Of a stretch of 54,573 nt of DNA, positions 18,270 to 27,300 are shown one piece after another. The translations under genes were made by a program, and so were the position numbers. The number at the start of each line of letters is the position of its first letter. Position 1 is the first letter of the stretch. The DNA is from JAQUCI01 sp964553255 (GTDB taxonomy: Bacteria; Bacillota_I; Bacilli_A; Erysipelotrichales; Erysipelotrichaceae). The stretch covers positions 1 through 54,573 of the forward strand of contig CAZKJS010000005.1 of NCBI GenBank assembly GCA_964553255.1, written 5' to 3'. The notes under the pieces are model-generated. The model did no database searches. It saw nothing but the letters and a program-made list of their open reading frames with translations, and had not been told where the DNA came from.

Positions 18270-19091
18270 ATGAATTTTAAGGATTTAAAATTAGTCGTAT
18301 GTGATATTGATGGAACACTAGTAACTAACCAAAGAGAATTAACAACAAAAACAAAGGAAGTAATAAATCGTTTATTAGGATTAGGGATATACTTTGGGAT
18401 AGCTTCAGGAAGATCGATTGATCAGCAACTAGCCGATCAAGCTAAGAAATGGGGCTTTGATCAAAACTTCGAACTTCTTATCGGTATGAATGGCGCCCAA
18501 ATGTGGGATGGTATAAATGATGTAAGGCATGATTATTACTTATTGAAAAGAGAATGGATAAAGGAGATCATTGAGTTAATGGAACCATTTGATCTAAATC
18601 CTTTTATTTACGCTGATGGTAAGATGATGTGTAAAAAGCTTGATGATTTAACAATGATATCATCAAAGAACAACAAAACGAGTGTCATTGTTGCTAGCGA
18701 TATCGCTGAATTATATGAGAAAGAAAACGCTAAGATAATGTTTAGAATTAGTGAAGATAAGATTGACGACATTTTGGCTTATGTTAATGCTAATAAAAGC
18801 GAATACTATAAAGCATTTAAAACACAGACAACAATGTTAGAGTTTACCGATAGTAGGGTTTCTAAGGCGGTCGCTCTTCATGAGTTTTGTAGTATAAATG
18901 ATATCACACCTGATCAAGTCATGTCTTTTGGTGATATGACTAACGATAACGAGTTGCTTGCTTACAGTGGTTTTGGTGTATGTTTAGCAAATGGCAGTGA
19001 TGACACTAAAGCTATTGCTGATTATGTCACTACCAAGACCAATGATGAAGAAGGATTTGCTGATTTTGTCATAAATCATGTATTGACGTAG
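18270..19091 (+). CDS. Cof-type HAD phosphatase, copy 2
   Basis: A 273-residue paralogue of the preceding gene. It keeps every catalytic motif: VCDIDGTLVTN at the N-terminus, GIASGRSID near residue 45, ARVSKAV-like SRVSKAVAL with the conserved Lys near 205, and FGDMTNDNELL near 221. Divergence is concentrated in the cap domain (about residues 105-160), the part that sets substrate specificity in this class, so the two copies may act on different metabolites. AGAGGATAAAG precedes the ATG. A small hairpin (19134-19152) follows the gene. Confidence 0.85.
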   Translation: MNFKDLKLVVCDIDGTLVTNQRELTTKTKEVINRLLGLGIYFGIASGRSIDQQLADQAKKWGFDQNFELLIGMNGAQMWDGINDVRHDYYLLKREWIKEIIELMEPFDLNPFIYADGKMMCKKLDDLTMISSKNNKTSVIVASDIAELYEKENAKIMFRISEDKIDDILAYVNANKSEYYKAFKTQTTMLEFTDSRVSKAVALHEFCSINDITPDQVMSFGDMTNDNELLAYSGFGVCLANGSDDTKAIADYVTTKTNDEEGFADFVINHVLT

Positions 19092-19133
19092 TAATATGAA
19101 TAATTGATAATAAAGTTGCGTTAGTAATTAAAG

Positions 19134-19152
19134 TGAGGTAATATCTACCTCA
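19134..19152. terminator. Hairpin after the HAD pair
   Basis: TGAGGTA / TACCTCA pairs over 7 bp around ATATC. It is followed by ATATAAAAATT rather than a T-run, so it is a weak terminator or a protein site, not a clear rho-independent terminator. Confidence 0.4.
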
Positions 19153-19234
19153 TATAAAAATTAAATAATTTATAACACATCAATAGTCCATTTAACACCG
19201 GGAGCATTCGAAAGAGTAAGAAAGGAGTATGATA

Positions 19235-20032
19235 ATGAGAAAAATTATCATAAAATCAGACGATTACGGCTTTACCCCCGCTATCACCGATGGAATCATC
19301 TATGGTTGTGAAAAGAAAGGAATAACTTGTACTGGTCTTTTTTCAAACATGCCAACTGCCTCCTATGCATTAGCAAGAATGGCGGCTTTTCCTGAGGTAT
19401 GTCTTGGTCAAGACATCAACATTGTGGCGGGGTATCCAGTTACAGATCCAAAATTAATTCCTAATCTAGTTCAACCAAATGGTAAGTTTCTTGATGCTCA
19501 AATGCATCGCGCTTTGGACAAACAAGCTGTCAATAATGATCATTTAGTCTATGAGGAATGTTTGTTAGAAGTTGAAAACCAAGTACAACGTTTCATTGCG
19601 TTAGCTAAGAAAAAACCAGAGTATCTCCAAGGTCATTCTTACGGTACACCAACTCTAAGAAAGGCACATAAAGTAATCGCCGATAAGTACGAAATACCTT
19701 ATGGTGAAGATCTTGCTGAGCGGTTTAACATAGTTCGTGGTAAATCATGGAACATCAAACCGTTTGCTTTTGAAGATCAACTGAAAACTAGCGTTTTAGA
19801 TTTTATCATTAGTGGAAAAACGGAACTTGAAAAATTACCTGATGGTGGTGTTGGTATTATTGGTACCCATTGTGGCTATATTGATCAAGAAATATTTGAA
19901 CATTCAACATATACAGTGATTAGGATAAAAGATTTATACGCTGTTACATCAGAGAAGTTCAGAGACTGGCTTAAAGCGAATGATATGATATTGGTATCAT
20001 ATCGTGATTTAATATCGGAGGTAGAAAAATGA
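19235..20032 (+). CDS. chbG: ChbG/YdjC-family carbohydrate deacetylase
   Basis: A 265-residue member of the YdjC/ChbG/HpnK family of metal-dependent deacetylases, which remove an acetyl group from N-acetylated oligosaccharides such as chitobiose 6-phosphate. Visible features are IIIKSDDYGFTPAI at the N-terminus (metal-binding Asp pair), QGHSYGTPTLRKAHK near 135 and GIIGTHCGYID near 210 (metal-binding His). I prefer ATG 19235, seven bases after GAAAGGAG, to ATG 19229, which nearly touches it. The stop overlaps the nagA start (ATGA), so the two deacetylases are coupled. That order suggests a chitooligosaccharide or GlcNAc breakdown step, although no sugar PTS or glycosidase lies in this window. 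Confidence 0.85.
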   Translation: MRKIIIKSDDYGFTPAITDGIIYGCEKKGITCTGLFSNMPTASYALARMAAFPEVCLGQDINIVAGYPVTDPKLIPNLVQPNGKFLDAQMHRALDKQAVNNDHLVYEECLLEVENQVQRFIALAKKKPEYLQGHSYGTPTLRKAHKVIADKYEIPYGEDLAERFNIVRGKSWNIKPFAFEDQLKTSVLDFIISGKTELEKLPDGGVGIIGTHCGYIDQEIFEHSTYTVIRIKDLYAVTSEKFRDWLKANDMILVSYRDLISEVEK

Positions 20033-21222
20033 TAATTCGTTCAAATCGCATCTATACCAGTAAAGGCTGTCAAGCTGGTTATCTAATTATTGAAGATGAA
20101 AAGATTAAACAAATATTACCACTTGAAGCTAACTTAACACCAGATGAAGATTTTAAGGATTTAAGAATAATTCCTGGTATCTTTGATACACATAATCATG
20201 GTGCTTGTGGTTTTCGTTTTGATGAGAGTAATGAAGAACAAATAAGAATAGCATTGAAGGGACAAGCGGCGTACGGTGTTACTGGAATATTACCAACAAT
20301 CGTCAATTTAGAACCGTATCCAATACTAGCAAAATTGAGTAGAGAATTTGTTGATGGAGCACAAGTGTTAGGCATTCATTCTGAAGGTCCTTGGGGATCA
20401 CGTGTGGGTGAAAAAGGTATAAACTTAGGTTATCCACCGGTTGATCTTGAAATGGCGAAAGAAATGGTTAGATTAGCTGAAGGCAAATTGAAACTTGTTG
20501 ATATTGCTCCTGAAGTTGAAAATGCGCTTGAAGCTATTGATTACTTTGTATCTGAAGGGGTTACTGTGGCAGCGTTTCATACAAATGCTAATTATCAAGA
20601 AGCGAAAACAGGATTTGATCGTGGCATAACCGTCGCCACCCACTTAATGAATGTTATGACAGGACTTCATCATCGTGATGTTGGAACAGCGGGTGCTTCA
20701 ATTCTTGATGATCGTGTTTATTGTGAATTGATCTGTGATGGTTTACATGTTTGTTTACCTATGGTTGAACTTGTATTAAAAATGAAAGATCATGATAAGA
20801 TTATGATCATATCAGATAATGGCGCTTATTTAGGTGCACCAGTTGGTCGTTATCGTGGCTTAAGCAAGAATGCTAATAATGATCGTAAGGTAATTCATGT
20901 AACCGAAGATGGCTTTGTGTTAAGTGAAACTGGAAGATTATCGGGAAGTAGTAAACCAGTATTGTATGGTATTAGTAATCTTGTTGAAATTTTAAAGATG
21001 CCACTTGAAGAAGTCATCAAAATGACTAGTTTGATTCCAAGCTTAAAATATGGATTCGATAACAAGGGTAGTATTGAAGTTAATAAGGATGCTGATTTTG
21101 TTGTCATTACTGATGACTATAAAGTTAAAAAGACTTATAGTTTGGGTAAAGTGATCTTTGATAGAGATAAAGAGGCTATCCCCTTTAATGAAAACTTCAT
21201 TAAAGAGTTAAAGATAGACTAA
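20029..21222 (+). CDS. nagA: N-acetylglucosamine-6-phosphate deacetylase, copy 1
   Basis: Amidohydrolase of 397 residues converting GlcNAc-6-phosphate to glucosamine-6-phosphate and acetate. Conserved sites: FDTHNHG near 52-58 (metal His pair), HSEGPWGS near 120 (metal Glu), AAFHTNA near 185, ATHLMNVMTGLHHRD near 205-219 (metal and substrate His) and IISDNGAYLGAP near 263 (catalytic Asp). The start codon overlaps the chbG stop. A second copy at 28695-29882 shares the same unusual spacings (GGxHxHG-type box read as THNHG, and LMNVMTGLHHRD instead of LFNAMPPLHHRE), so both belong to one divergent NagA subgroup and the exact substrate could differ from GlcNAc-6P. A strong terminator follows. Confidence 0.88.
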   Translation: MIIRSNRIYTSKGCQAGYLIIEDEKIKQILPLEANLTPDEDFKDLRIIPGIFDTHNHGACGFRFDESNEEQIRIALKGQAAYGVTGILPTIVNLEPYPILAKLSREFVDGAQVLGIHSEGPWGSRVGEKGINLGYPPVDLEMAKEMVRLAEGKLKLVDIAPEVENALEAIDYFVSEGVTVAAFHTNANYQEAKTGFDRGITVATHLMNVMTGLHHRDVGTAGASILDDRVYCELICDGLHVCLPMVELVLKMKDHDKIMIISDNGAYLGAPVGRYRGLSKNANNDRKVIHVTEDGFVLSETGRLSGSSKPVLYGISNLVEILKMPLEEVIKMTSLIPSLKYGFDNKGSIEVNKDADFVVITDDYKVKKTYSLGKVIFDRDKEAIPFNENFIKELKID

Positions 21223-21227
21223 TTGTT

Positions 21228-21260
21228 GAAGCGGCTAGTATGAAATCTAGCCGCTTTATT
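21228..21260 (+). terminator. Rho-independent terminator after nagA
   Basis: AAGCGGCTAG / CTAGCCGCTT pairs over 10 bp around an 8-base loop and is followed by TATTTTT. It closes the HAD-chbG-nagA stretch. Confidence 0.88.
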
Positions 21261-21367
21261 TTTGATATACAACTAAAACGGGTTAAGATCAAGATCTGTT
21301 TTGTTTTTTTGTTTAAAAGCACCATTTTTAGTTATTACTATTTTTTGAAAGGTGTTAAAATACAGTT

Positions 21368-23089
21368 ATGAATACTATTAAGACCTTTTTACGACCATTC
21401 TATAAACTCATGATGTTAGGCCTTTTTGTTAAAGGCATTGGCTCAATCGTGGAGTTGTTTATACCTTATATTTTAGCTTTGATAATTGATGAGATTGTAC
21501 CGACTAATAACACAAATTTAATTCTCTTGTGGGGCTTGATCATGATTGGTTGTGCTATTTTTGCATGGTTAGCTAACATTTTTGCTAATCGTAAAGCGGC
21601 GATGGTTGCGCGAAATACAACGAAAAACCTTCGTCATGCTTTGTTTGATAAAACAATCAATTTATCATGTAAACAAACTGATGATTTTACAATTCCTTCA
21701 CTTGAGTCAAGATTAACCAGTGATACTTATCATGTTCATCGTATGCTGGGAATGATACAACGCATGGGAGTAAGAGCACCAATACTACTTATTGGTGGTA
21801 TTACAATGACGATGATAATGGAGCCAATATTAGCGTTGGTTTTAATAGCCATCTTACCTTTTATTACGTTTATTATTTATATTAGAGCTACTAAAGGTGT
21901 ACCGTTGTTTAAAAAAGTACAAAAAGCCGCTGATAAGATGATTACTGTTGTAAGAGAAAATGCGCAAGGAATAAGAGTGATAAAAGCACTTAGCAAGACG
22001 AGTCATGAGCAAAGACGTTATCAAAATGTAAATGAAAAGCTCAAAGAAACTGAGAAAAAAGCCAATATTAAAATGGCTATAATTAATCCTAGCATGAATC
22101 TATTTTTAAATATTGGACTAACATTGGTCATTGTTGTTGGTGCTTATCGCGTTAATCTAGGATCATCTGAAACAGGGAAAATAATTGCTTTTATGTCATA
22201 TTTTACAATTATTTCTAATGCGATGATGTCAATTAGCCGCATATTTGTTATGTATTCAAGAGGAGTTGCTAGTGCTGATCGCATAGGAGCGGTTCTTGAT
22301 CATCCTGTTGATCCTGTATTAGTAAGTGAAGATTATCCTGAAGGAGATCCAGCTTACGCTATTGAGTTTAAAGATGTAACGTTTTCATATCTTAAAGTAA
22401 AACCTAACTTGAAAAATATTACTTTTAAACTAAGAAAAGGTGAGACTCTGGGAATCATAGGGGCAACCGGAGCTGGTAAAACCACTATAATGCAATTATT
22501 ACTACGTTTTTATGATATTGATGAAGGTGCAATATATATAAATGGAAAAGATATACGTAGTTATAAACCAAACGAGCTTAGAAAACAATTTGGTATTGTA
22601 ATGCAAAATGATTTTATCTTTAGTGATAGTATCAAAGAAAACATCGCTTTTGGTCGTGAGATCAAAGAGGAAGACATTGATAGTGCTGTTGAAAATGCCC
22701 AAGCTATGGAGTTTATCAGTGCTCTTGAAGAGCGATATGAATATTCATTAACTAGTAAAGGTACTAACTTATCTGGTGGTCAAAAACAAAGGATATTACT
22801 TTCACGAGCCTTTGCATCACATCCAGCGTTTTTTCTTTTGGATGACTCAAGTAGTGCACTAGATTATAAAACTGATGCTGAACTGCGTAAAACGATCAAT
22901 GAACATTATCATGATGCAACAATGATAATCATTGCTCAAAGGATATCTAGTATAAAAAACGCAGATCAGATTATCGTATTAAATAATGGCGAGATCAATG
23001 CTTATGGTACTCATGAACAACTTATGACAACAAGTCCTTTATATGCCTCTATCAGTGATTCACAGATGGGAGGTGCTTTAATTGACTAA
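21368..23089 (+). CDS. ABC exporter half-transporter with degenerate ATPase site
   Basis: This half-transporter (573 residues) has six membrane segments in its first 310 residues and a C-terminal ATPase. Walker A is GATGAGKTT; the signature LSGGQKQ is intact. The Walker B tail reads FFLLDDSSSALD, with Asp in place of the catalytic Glu, and the switch reads IIAQRISSI, with Gln instead of His. The next gene has the complementary pattern, so the two form a heterodimer with one working and one degenerate ATP site, as in known multidrug exporters of the BmrCD/LmrCD/TM287-288 type. The gene overlaps its partner by 8 bp. The substrate is unknown; drugs, lipids or peptides are possible. Confidence 0.88.
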   Translation: MNTIKTFLRPFYKLMMLGLFVKGIGSIVELFIPYILALIIDEIVPTNNTNLILLWGLIMIGCAIFAWLANIFANRKAAMVARNTTKNLRHALFDKTINLSCKQTDDFTIPSLESRLTSDTYHVHRMLGMIQRMGVRAPILLIGGITMTMIMEPILALVLIAILPFITFIIYIRATKGVPLFKKVQKAADKMITVVRENAQGIRVIKALSKTSHEQRRYQNVNEKLKETEKKANIKMAIINPSMNLFLNIGLTLVIVVGAYRVNLGSSETGKIIAFMSYFTIISNAMMSISRIFVMYSRGVASADRIGAVLDHPVDPVLVSEDYPEGDPAYAIEFKDVTFSYLKVKPNLKNITFKLRKGETLGIIGATGAGKTTIMQLLLRFYDIDEGAIYINGKDIRSYKPNELRKQFGIVMQNDFIFSDSIKENIAFGREIKEEDIDSAVENAQAMEFISALEERYEYSLTSKGTNLSGGQKQRILLSRAFASHPAFFLLDDSSSALDYKTDAELRKTINEHYHDATMIIIAQRISSIKNADQIIVLNNGEINAYGTHEQLMTTSPLYASISDSQMGGALID

Positions 23090-24821
23090 AAGTAAAACGA
23101 TAGTTAGATTACTTAAATACTTATTCATGAAGCGATCATTAATGATCTTTGCTTTTATACTGACTATCTTAAGTAACATCTTTGCGTTAGTTGGACCAGC
23201 ATTATCTGGTAAAGCCATCGATGCGATTGGATACAAGAGCTTGCAAGTAGACTTCAATCTAGTATTTTATTATTGTGGTTTGATGTTAGTGTTTTATTTT
23301 CTCAGTTCTGTACTTGCTTATATCATTAGGATCATATTGATTAATGTAACAACAGAAATTAGTTATCAAATGCGTGAGCAAGTATTTAATCATTTATTAA
23401 CACTGCCGATAAGCTATTTTGATAAAAACAGTACGGGTGATATCATATCAAAAATATCTTATGATATCGATACGATCAATACATCTTTATCAAGCGATTT
23501 CATAACTTTGTTAACTGGTTTTATTACTATGATTGGATCATTGCTCATGATGTTAAGAATATCACCAGTATTATGTCTTATCTTTTTAGTCACAGTACCA
23601 TTAATTATCTTTTTTACCAGATATCGAACCAAAAAAGTAAGACCTTTGTTTAGGGTGAGATCAAGAAAACTTGGTGAATTAAATGGCTTTGTTGAAGAGA
23701 TGCTTTCTGGGTATAAAACAATAAAAGCTTATGGGCAAGAAGAAACGATAGTTAAACGTTTTGATGATAAAAATGTAGAAGCAGTTGATTCTTATTATAA
23801 AGCAGACTATGAGGGAAGTATTGTTGGTCCATCGGTTCAGTTTTTAAATAACCTAACGGTTGCTTTTATCAGTATCTTTGGTTCGTTACTTTATTTAGCG
23901 CAAACAATAACAATTGGTAATATATCATCATTTGTTTTATATTCACGTAAGTTATCTGGTCCAATTAGCGAAATAGCTAATATTATGGCTGATCTGCAAT
24001 CAGCTTTATCCGCAGCTGAAAGAGTCTTTAAGTTATTAGATGAACCATCAGAAAAAGCAGATCGTGTAAATGCTTATAAACTGGAAGATATAGTGGGTGA
24101 TGTTGAATTAAAAAATGTCGACTTTAGCTATATTGATGACAAAATAATACTTCATGATCTTTCCTTTAAAGCACAAAAGGGAAAGACAATCGCAATTGTT
24201 GGACCAACAGGAGCGGGTAAAACTACCATCATAAACTTATTAATGCGTTTTTATGATATTGATGATGGTGCAATTTATATTGATGACCATAATATTCTTG
24301 ATTGTACTCGCGAATCCTTGCGTAAACAGTTTGCGATGGTATTACAAGACACATGGTTATTTAGTGGTTCAATATATGAGAATGTTGCTTATGGTACAGA
24401 TGAAGCAAGTCTTGATGAAGTAATTGCGGTATGTAAACTGGCTCAAATTCATGACTTTATTGAATCATTACAGGATGGCTATAATACCACTCTGACTGAT
24501 GATGGTGTTAATATCTCAAAAGGTCAGAAACAACTACTAACAATCGCAAGAGCAATGTTATCAAAGGGTAAGATGTTGATACTTGATGAAGCAACTAGTA
24601 ATGTTGATTCACAAACAGAAATTCATATTCAAGAAGCGATGTTGAAATTAAGTGAGGGAAGAACTTCTTTTGTGATAGCTCATCGACTATCAACAATCAA
24701 AAAAGCTGATTTGATCATAGTATTAAAACAAGGTAAAGTGATTGAAAAAGGAACCCATGAGTTTTTGCTTGAGCAGAAGGGATTTTATGCCCAAATGTTT
24801 AATGCCCAATTTGAAACATAA
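23082..24821 (+). CDS. ABC exporter half-transporter with catalytic ATPase site
   Basis: Partner (579 residues) of the preceding gene, with the same six-segment membrane domain and C-terminal ATPase layout. Walker A is GPTGAGKTT, Walker B MLILDEATSNVD keeps the catalytic Glu, and the switch FVIAHRLSTI keeps its His. The signature, by contrast, reads ISKGQKQ instead of LSGGQ. The degenerate ATP site is thus built from the partner's Walker motifs and this protein's altered signature, and the working site from the reverse pair. Translation starts at TTG 23082 behind GGGAGGTG within the end of the upstream gene. A bidirectional terminator follows directly. Confidence 0.88.
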   Translation: MTKSKTIVRLLKYLFMKRSLMIFAFILTILSNIFALVGPALSGKAIDAIGYKSLQVDFNLVFYYCGLMLVFYFLSSVLAYIIRIILINVTTEISYQMREQVFNHLLTLPISYFDKNSTGDIISKISYDIDTINTSLSSDFITLLTGFITMIGSLLMMLRISPVLCLIFLVTVPLIIFFTRYRTKKVRPLFRVRSRKLGELNGFVEEMLSGYKTIKAYGQEETIVKRFDDKNVEAVDSYYKADYEGSIVGPSVQFLNNLTVAFISIFGSLLYLAQTITIGNISSFVLYSRKLSGPISEIANIMADLQSALSAAERVFKLLDEPSEKADRVNAYKLEDIVGDVELKNVDFSYIDDKIILHDLSFKAQKGKTIAIVGPTGAGKTTIINLLMRFYDIDDGAIYIDDHNILDCTRESLRKQFAMVLQDTWLFSGSIYENVAYGTDEASLDEVIAVCKLAQIHDFIESLQDGYNTTLTDDGVNISKGQKQLLTIARAMLSKGKMLILDEATSNVDSQTEIHIQEAMLKLSEGRTSFVIAHRLSTIKKADLIIVLKQGKVIEKGTHEFLLEQKGFYAQMFNAQFET

Positions 24822-24842
24822 GCACGATCAATGATCGTGCTT
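24820..24842. terminator. Bidirectional terminator
   Basis: AAGCACGATCA / TGATCGTGCTT is a perfect 11-bp inverted repeat with a one-base centre; the practical loop is larger. TTATTT follows on the plus strand, and its end overlaps the last codons of the convergent epimerase gene. Confidence 0.8.
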
Positions 24843-25782
24843 ATTTAATATTTGTATCTATTTTAAATGAGGTGCTTTCTTCATCCCATGTGTCATACAT
24901 CGCATGTATTCCATCCTTAAATTTATAACGGGGTAGCCAACTTAACATCGTTTTAGCTTTTGTGTTGTCTAATATGTTCGCGTTAACTTCAATGCTTGAT
25001 GTAGTTTTGTATGCGATATGGGGATAAACATGTGTTATTTCTGAAAGGATGTCAATGATTTCAGTTAGTTTATGACCTTCGTTACTACCAATATTGAAAA
25101 CATCACTTGCGCCATGATATTCAATAGCTTTGATAAAAGCATCAACAACATCATCAATATATAAGTAGTCGCGAATTGCTTGACCATCTCCCCAAATCTC
25201 AATATGTTTTTCACAAAGAAAGCTGGCTAGATAAGTTGCGATTACCCCTTGTCCTCGAAACGGAAGTTGACCAGGTCCAAAAGGGTTGGCAATTCTTAAA
25301 CTGATCCCAGTGATCTTAGCGTTATTACACATTAGATCTAAATACTTCTCAGTAGTAAGCTTTGCAATTCCATAGGCGCTGTTTGGGTTAGTTGGGTGCT
25401 TTTCATCAAGTGGTAAATACTGGTAAGGACCATAAACAGTTCCACCTGAAGAAGCAAAGATAATCTTCTTGATTTTAGCTTGTATACTTTTATCAAACAG
25501 CTTTATCGCTAACATGACATTGTTTTTAGCATCATTATATATATCTTCATTGGAGTGAATGGGCATACTATTAGCTAGAAGATATATTAAACAGTCACCT
25601 TCTTCAATATAGTTTTCTAATGCAAAATCTTCATTGATAGCATCATTCACTTTTAATAGAAGTGGATGGTCAATGCTTATTTTGTATTTATCAATTGCGA
25701 CAACGTGGTAGTTTTGCTTAAGTAGTTTAAGTACTAAGTTTTTTCCAATAAAACCACCGGCTCCTAACACAATTATTTTCAT
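24841..25782 (-). CDS. NAD-dependent sugar-nucleotide epimerase/dehydratase
   Basis: Extended short-chain dehydrogenase of 313 residues. The NAD-binding motif VLGAGGFIGKNL sits at the N-terminus; the active site shows FASSGGTVYG near residue 112 and the catalytic pair YGIAK (Tyr-x-x-x-Lys) near 139. RIANPFGPGQ and IWGDGQAIRDYLYIDD are typical of UDP-glucose 4-epimerase-like enzymes (GalE/WbpP group). These act on nucleotide sugars for envelope polysaccharide. I take the start at the ATG encoding MKIIVLG (25782), preceded by AAGAGGG, instead of the longer frame from 25848, because the Rossmann fold should begin there. The gene stands alone, between two unrelated convergent and divergent genes, so its exact substrate is open. 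Confidence 0.82.
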   Translation of the reverse strand: MKIIVLGAGGFIGKNLVLKLLKQNYHVVAIDKYKISIDHPLLLKVNDAINEDFALENYIEEGDCLIYLLANSMPIHSNEDIYNDAKNNVMLAIKLFDKSIQAKIKKIIFASSGGTVYGPYQYLPLDEKHPTNPNSAYGIAKLTTEKYLDLMCNNAKITGISLRIANPFGPGQLPFRGQGVIATYLASFLCEKHIEIWGDGQAIRDYLYIDDVVDAFIKAIEYHGASDVFNIGSNEGHKLTEIIDILSEITHVYPHIAYKTTSSIEVNANILDNTKAKTMLSWLPRYKFKDGIHAMYDTWDEESTSFKIDTNIK

Positions 25783-25875
25783 TTTGCCCTCTTTATCATA
25801 TTTATTAATTGGATCTAAATTACAATTAAAGTTTAGCATATTTATCATTATAAATGAAGTTAGATATCAAAAATG

Positions 25876-25894
25876 ACATCAACTCGCTTGATGT
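25876..25894. other. Isolated hairpin between epimerase and AbrB-type genes
   Basis: ACATCAA / TTGATGT pairs over 7 bp around CTCGC, with no T-run on either side. It lies in the divergent intergenic region and could be an operator or a leader hairpin. Confidence 0.4.
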
Positions 25895-26031
25895 GCTAAC
25901 TAAGCTGAGCTAAATAATGAACAAGCAACTATAAAATTATTATCTTTTTTAATAATCTAAAATGCTTGTTTAGCAAGAAGGTTAGTGTTATTTTATTAAT
26001 TGAAAGTTTACGTATTTGTTTAGGAGGAAAC

Positions 26032-27084
26032 ATGAATTTAGTATATACAGTATTAGTAGGCGCTGTTGGTTATTTAGTTGCTAAGCTTTTAAAATTGCCC
26101 GCTCCAGCTATGATAGGTAGTATGATATCAGTTGGTGTATATAACATTATTACGGGTTATGCATATATGCCTGTATCATTAAAGATATTTACGCAAGGTA
26201 TCGCAGGAATATTTATTGGAACACAGTTAAAGATTGAAGATCTTAAAAACATCAAGAAAATGGCAAAACCTATTTTATTGTTAATCTTGATGTTTACGAT
26301 AAATACTTTTGTGATAGGTCATGTTATTGCATGGATTGGTAATATAGACGTTGTTACTGCACTATTATCAAGTGTTGCGGGAGGCGTCACCGACATGTCT
26401 TTGATCAGTATTGATATGCATGCAAATACATCAACGGTGGCATTGATGCAGACATCAAGGTTGATTGTCGCTTTATCACTGTTTCCATTGTGGATAATAT
26501 TTTTCTCAAAGAAAGCTAAATTAAAGGATTTTGAAGGTGATGTTTCAATAGTCAGCGTTAAAAAGACAGAACCATCATCAAGTAAACACTTTAGAATGAT
26601 GCTAACGATAATAGTTGCACTTAGTGCGAGTTATCTTGGTAGTATTGTAAAGATTCCAGCTGGACCGTTGGTTTTTTCAATGTTTACGATCATGATACTA
26701 AATGTCACCACAAATCAAATTTATATTGAAAGATATGTAAGAATAATCGGCCAATTGTTTGCGGGATCTTTGGTTGGATCAACGATGAATAGAGCTACAT
26801 TTATAAATCTACCGAAGCTAATTATCCCGATTCTGATACTGCTTCTCAGTTATTGGTTGGTCAATTTATTATACGGATTGATTTGTCATAGATATAAGTA
26901 TCTTGATATGAAGTCAGCACTTTTCGCTTCATGTCCTGCAGGAGCTACTGATATGGCATTGATTGCGGCTGATCTAGGTGCTGATCTGGGTAAGATTGGC
27001 TTGATTCAGGTTGTGAGATTAATATATGCTGTTTCAATAATGCCACAATTGATCAATCTATTTGTACGAGTGTTTCTCGCTTAG
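26032..27084 (+). CDS. AbrB-family (PF05145-type) membrane transporter
   Basis: A 350-residue membrane protein with about ten hydrophobic segments in two homologous halves. Each half carries the family motif: SVAGGVTDMSLISID near residue 120 and CPAGATDMALIAADLG near 305. Proteins of this type (once misnamed ammonia monooxygenases) are putative transporters or regulators of unknown substrate. I choose ATG 26032 after a perfect AGGAGG, in place of the in-frame ATG 25966, whose extra 22 residues look like leader sequence. A terminator hairpin follows. Confidence 0.8.
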   Translation: MNLVYTVLVGAVGYLVAKLLKLPAPAMIGSMISVGVYNIITGYAYMPVSLKIFTQGIAGIFIGTQLKIEDLKNIKKMAKPILLLILMFTINTFVIGHVIAWIGNIDVVTALLSSVAGGVTDMSLISIDMHANTSTVALMQTSRLIVALSLFPLWIIFFSKKAKLKDFEGDVSIVSVKKTEPSSSKHFRMMLTIIVALSASYLGSIVKIPAGPLVFSMFTIMILNVTTNQIYIERYVRIIGQLFAGSLVGSTMNRATFINLPKLIIPILILLLSYWLVNLLYGLICHRYKYLDMKSALFASCPAGATDMALIAADLGADLGKIGLIQVVRLIYAVSIMPQLINLFVRVFLA

Positions 27085-27139
27085 AATTGGGTAATTATAT
27101 CTGATAATATATTATTTTGGTAACATTACTTGTTTTATA

Positions 27140-27173
27140 ATAAAGACTAGAAGAATGGTTTTAGTCTTTTTAG
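27140..27173 (+). terminator. Rho-independent terminator after the AbrB-type gene
   Basis: AAAGACTA pairs with TAGTCTTT around a loop of about 12 bases and is followed by TTTAG. The stem is AT-rich but long enough. Confidence 0.65.
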
Positions 27174-27191
27174 ATTATTTAATAAAATCTT

Positions 27192-27207
27192 TCACTTAAT
27201 TAAGTGA
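27192..27207. promoter_or_regulatory. Perfect 16-bp palindrome, possible operator
   Basis: TCACTTAATTAAGTGA is an exact palindrome about 95 bp before the DUF5131 gene. It resembles a dimeric regulator site, but no adjacent regulator gene identifies the protein. Confidence 0.4.
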
Positions 27208-27300
27208 TAAAGCAGGTAAAGTCTTGTGTGAGGATTCTGATAAGTGAATTACATTTTTGATAGCATTTATGATATATTGATGTAAAATAAGAGGTCAAAT

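Noticed and set aside
25966..26031. N-terminal extension of the AbrB-type transporter
   Set aside because: AGGAGG stands directly before ATG 26032; the upstream ATG has no such site and adds residues not expected in the family.
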